This document shows positions 63,302 to 64,000 of a stretch of 64,000 nucleotides of DNA, in pieces. The DNA comes from Pomphorhynchus laevis (taxonomy: Eukaryota > Acanthocephala > Palaeacanthocephala > Echinorhynchida > Pomphorhynchidae), in contig WNNJ02003119.1 of assembly GCA_012934845.2 (NCBI GenBank), positions 1 to 64,000 of the forward strand, in the 5' to 3' direction. Position 1 is the stretch's first letter. Every line of letters starts with the position of its first letter. The notes below the pieces were generated by a model. It saw only the letters and a program-made list of their open reading frames with translations. It made no database searches and was not told the origin of the DNA. The position numbers and the translations under genes were made by a program.

Positions 63302-64000
63302 ATGTCTAAAATAGGATTTGAAACACTAGCACCTCTTATCGTCTCACGGTTCTGGATTGGTTCAGAATACTCGTTTGTAGTCACTCCGTCCAAGTAAAAA
63401 TGCCTTGAGAACATCTCAGCAAGGTCGTCTTCAAAAATGCTATCAAAATATCGGCCAATTGTTTTATTAGCGTTCCTACTACAATTCACATATAGAAAGA
63501 GAGCTTTGGGATCATGTCTACAACTATGAGCTAGATCATTATTAAATAAATAGCGCTTATGTGACACAATAACTACGATTGCTTAAAAACGATTCAATCC
63601 ATCTAACAAGCAAAAATGGAATGTCACTTTTCTCTATTTTATTTAGGAGGAATCTATGGTCTACTCTGTCAAATGCCTTAGAAAAATCGAAGAATATGAT
63701 GTCAGTAGCCATGGATACGGCTTTATTAGCTGACCAATCAAGATGGGCTACGAGTAGATTAGTAACTGTCGAATAACCCTTACGGAAACCATGTTGCTCA
63801 CAAGCTATTACATTATTCTCACTATAAAACTTGACCATATAACCATGTATAATTCGCTCTAACATTCTACAACATAAGTGTTGTAGAATGTCTCAGCTTA
63901 TGTTGTAGCATGTCTCATAAGCATGTATCTTCTTTCATCGCTTATTTTCCCTAAAATCGATTACTGTCTCAGCCTTTTCGCCAATTCTCTAAAATCCATC
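63302..64000 (-). mobile_element. LINE fragment with RT and linker in swapped order (CR1/jockey-type)
   Basis: Read leftwards: 63865-63557 is the RT front (CEQHGFRKGYSTVTNLLVAH, DIIFFDFSKAFDRVDHRFLL, RWIESFLSNRSYCVT). 63567-63175 is a linker that normally precedes the RT (SCRHDPKALFLYVNC, FEDDLAEMFSRHFY). The order is therefore reversed relative to intact elements. The element runs off the right edge. Confidence 0.7.

Noticed and set aside
1-64000. tRNA or rRNA genes
   Set aside because: No cloverleaf with plausible A/B boxes and no rRNA-like conserved stretch was recognised on either strand by eye.

Overview
The window is AT-rich (roughly 70%) invertebrate animal DNA. Two conserved host genes with many short exons and kilobase introns are spread through a dense layer of retroelements. 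Nothing is prokaryotic: there are no operons, exons are bounded by GT/AG, and both genes match metazoan families. The phylum cannot be fixed from sequence alone. Abundant Penelope-like elements (PLEs), hammerhead-like motifs and a possible trans-splice acceptor at a start codon would suit a flatworm, rotifer or similar lineage, but that is inference.

Gene 1 (+ strand, 914-25113, 5' end outside the window) is a BRO1-domain protein closest to HD-PTP/PTPN23. Thirteen exons join with consistent phases into 754 codons plus stop. They cover most of the BRO1 domain and the coiled V domain, then a Ser/Thr/Asn/Gln-rich tail. There is no tyrosine phosphatase domain. Gene 2 (- strand, 57123-35065) is an ARFGAP2/3 (Glo3-type) Arf GTPase-activating protein. 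Eleven exons join into 595 codons plus stop and hold a CX2CX16CX2C zinc finger, the arginine finger and C-terminal ISS motifs. The genes converge on about 10 kb of PLE-rich intergenic DNA (25.1-35.1 kb). Both belong to membrane traffic (endosomal ESCRT sorting; COPI coat cycling), but nothing suggests shared regulation.

Retroelements by region. 0-0.6 kb: 3' end of a non-LTR element with a restriction-like endonuclease. 2.2-2.8 and 39.2-39.6 kb: a SINE-like repeat carrying a hammerhead-like motif. 3.75-5.47 kb: a 5'-truncated RTE-type LINE with a 14-bp target duplication. 13.0-13.8, 18.3-21.9 and 61.4-64.0 kb: decayed CR1/jockey-type LINEs. 15.9-17.2 kb: a 295-bp satellite-like array with an inverted copy at its edge. 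22.9-24.2 and 26.3-30.4 kb: canonical PLEs (RT followed by GIY-YIG), one of which holds about 28 tandem copies of an 80-bp coding segment. 11.1, 17.2, 22.5, 25.5, 31.4, 41.3, 44.9 and 47.4 kb: eight copies of a second PLE type with the GIY-YIG domain in front of the RT (Naiad-like), all in the same orientation. 45.8-49.0 and 51.8-53.8 kb: two decayed REL-endonuclease LINEs, one split by a Naiad-like insertion. 50.7-51.6 kb: an 850-bp foldback element. 57.3-61.2 kb: a Ty3/gypsy-type LTR element that looks whole, with identical 80-bp LTRs and a 5-bp target duplication, just upstream of the ArfGAP start codon.

The most unusual signals are RNA-structure-like motifs in the repeats: hammerhead-core-like strings in foldback repeats and in the SINE-like repeat, a pseudoknot-capable end on the Naiad-like elements, and an apparent self-priming arrangement in the short-LTR element. 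All structure calls were made by eye and not folded.
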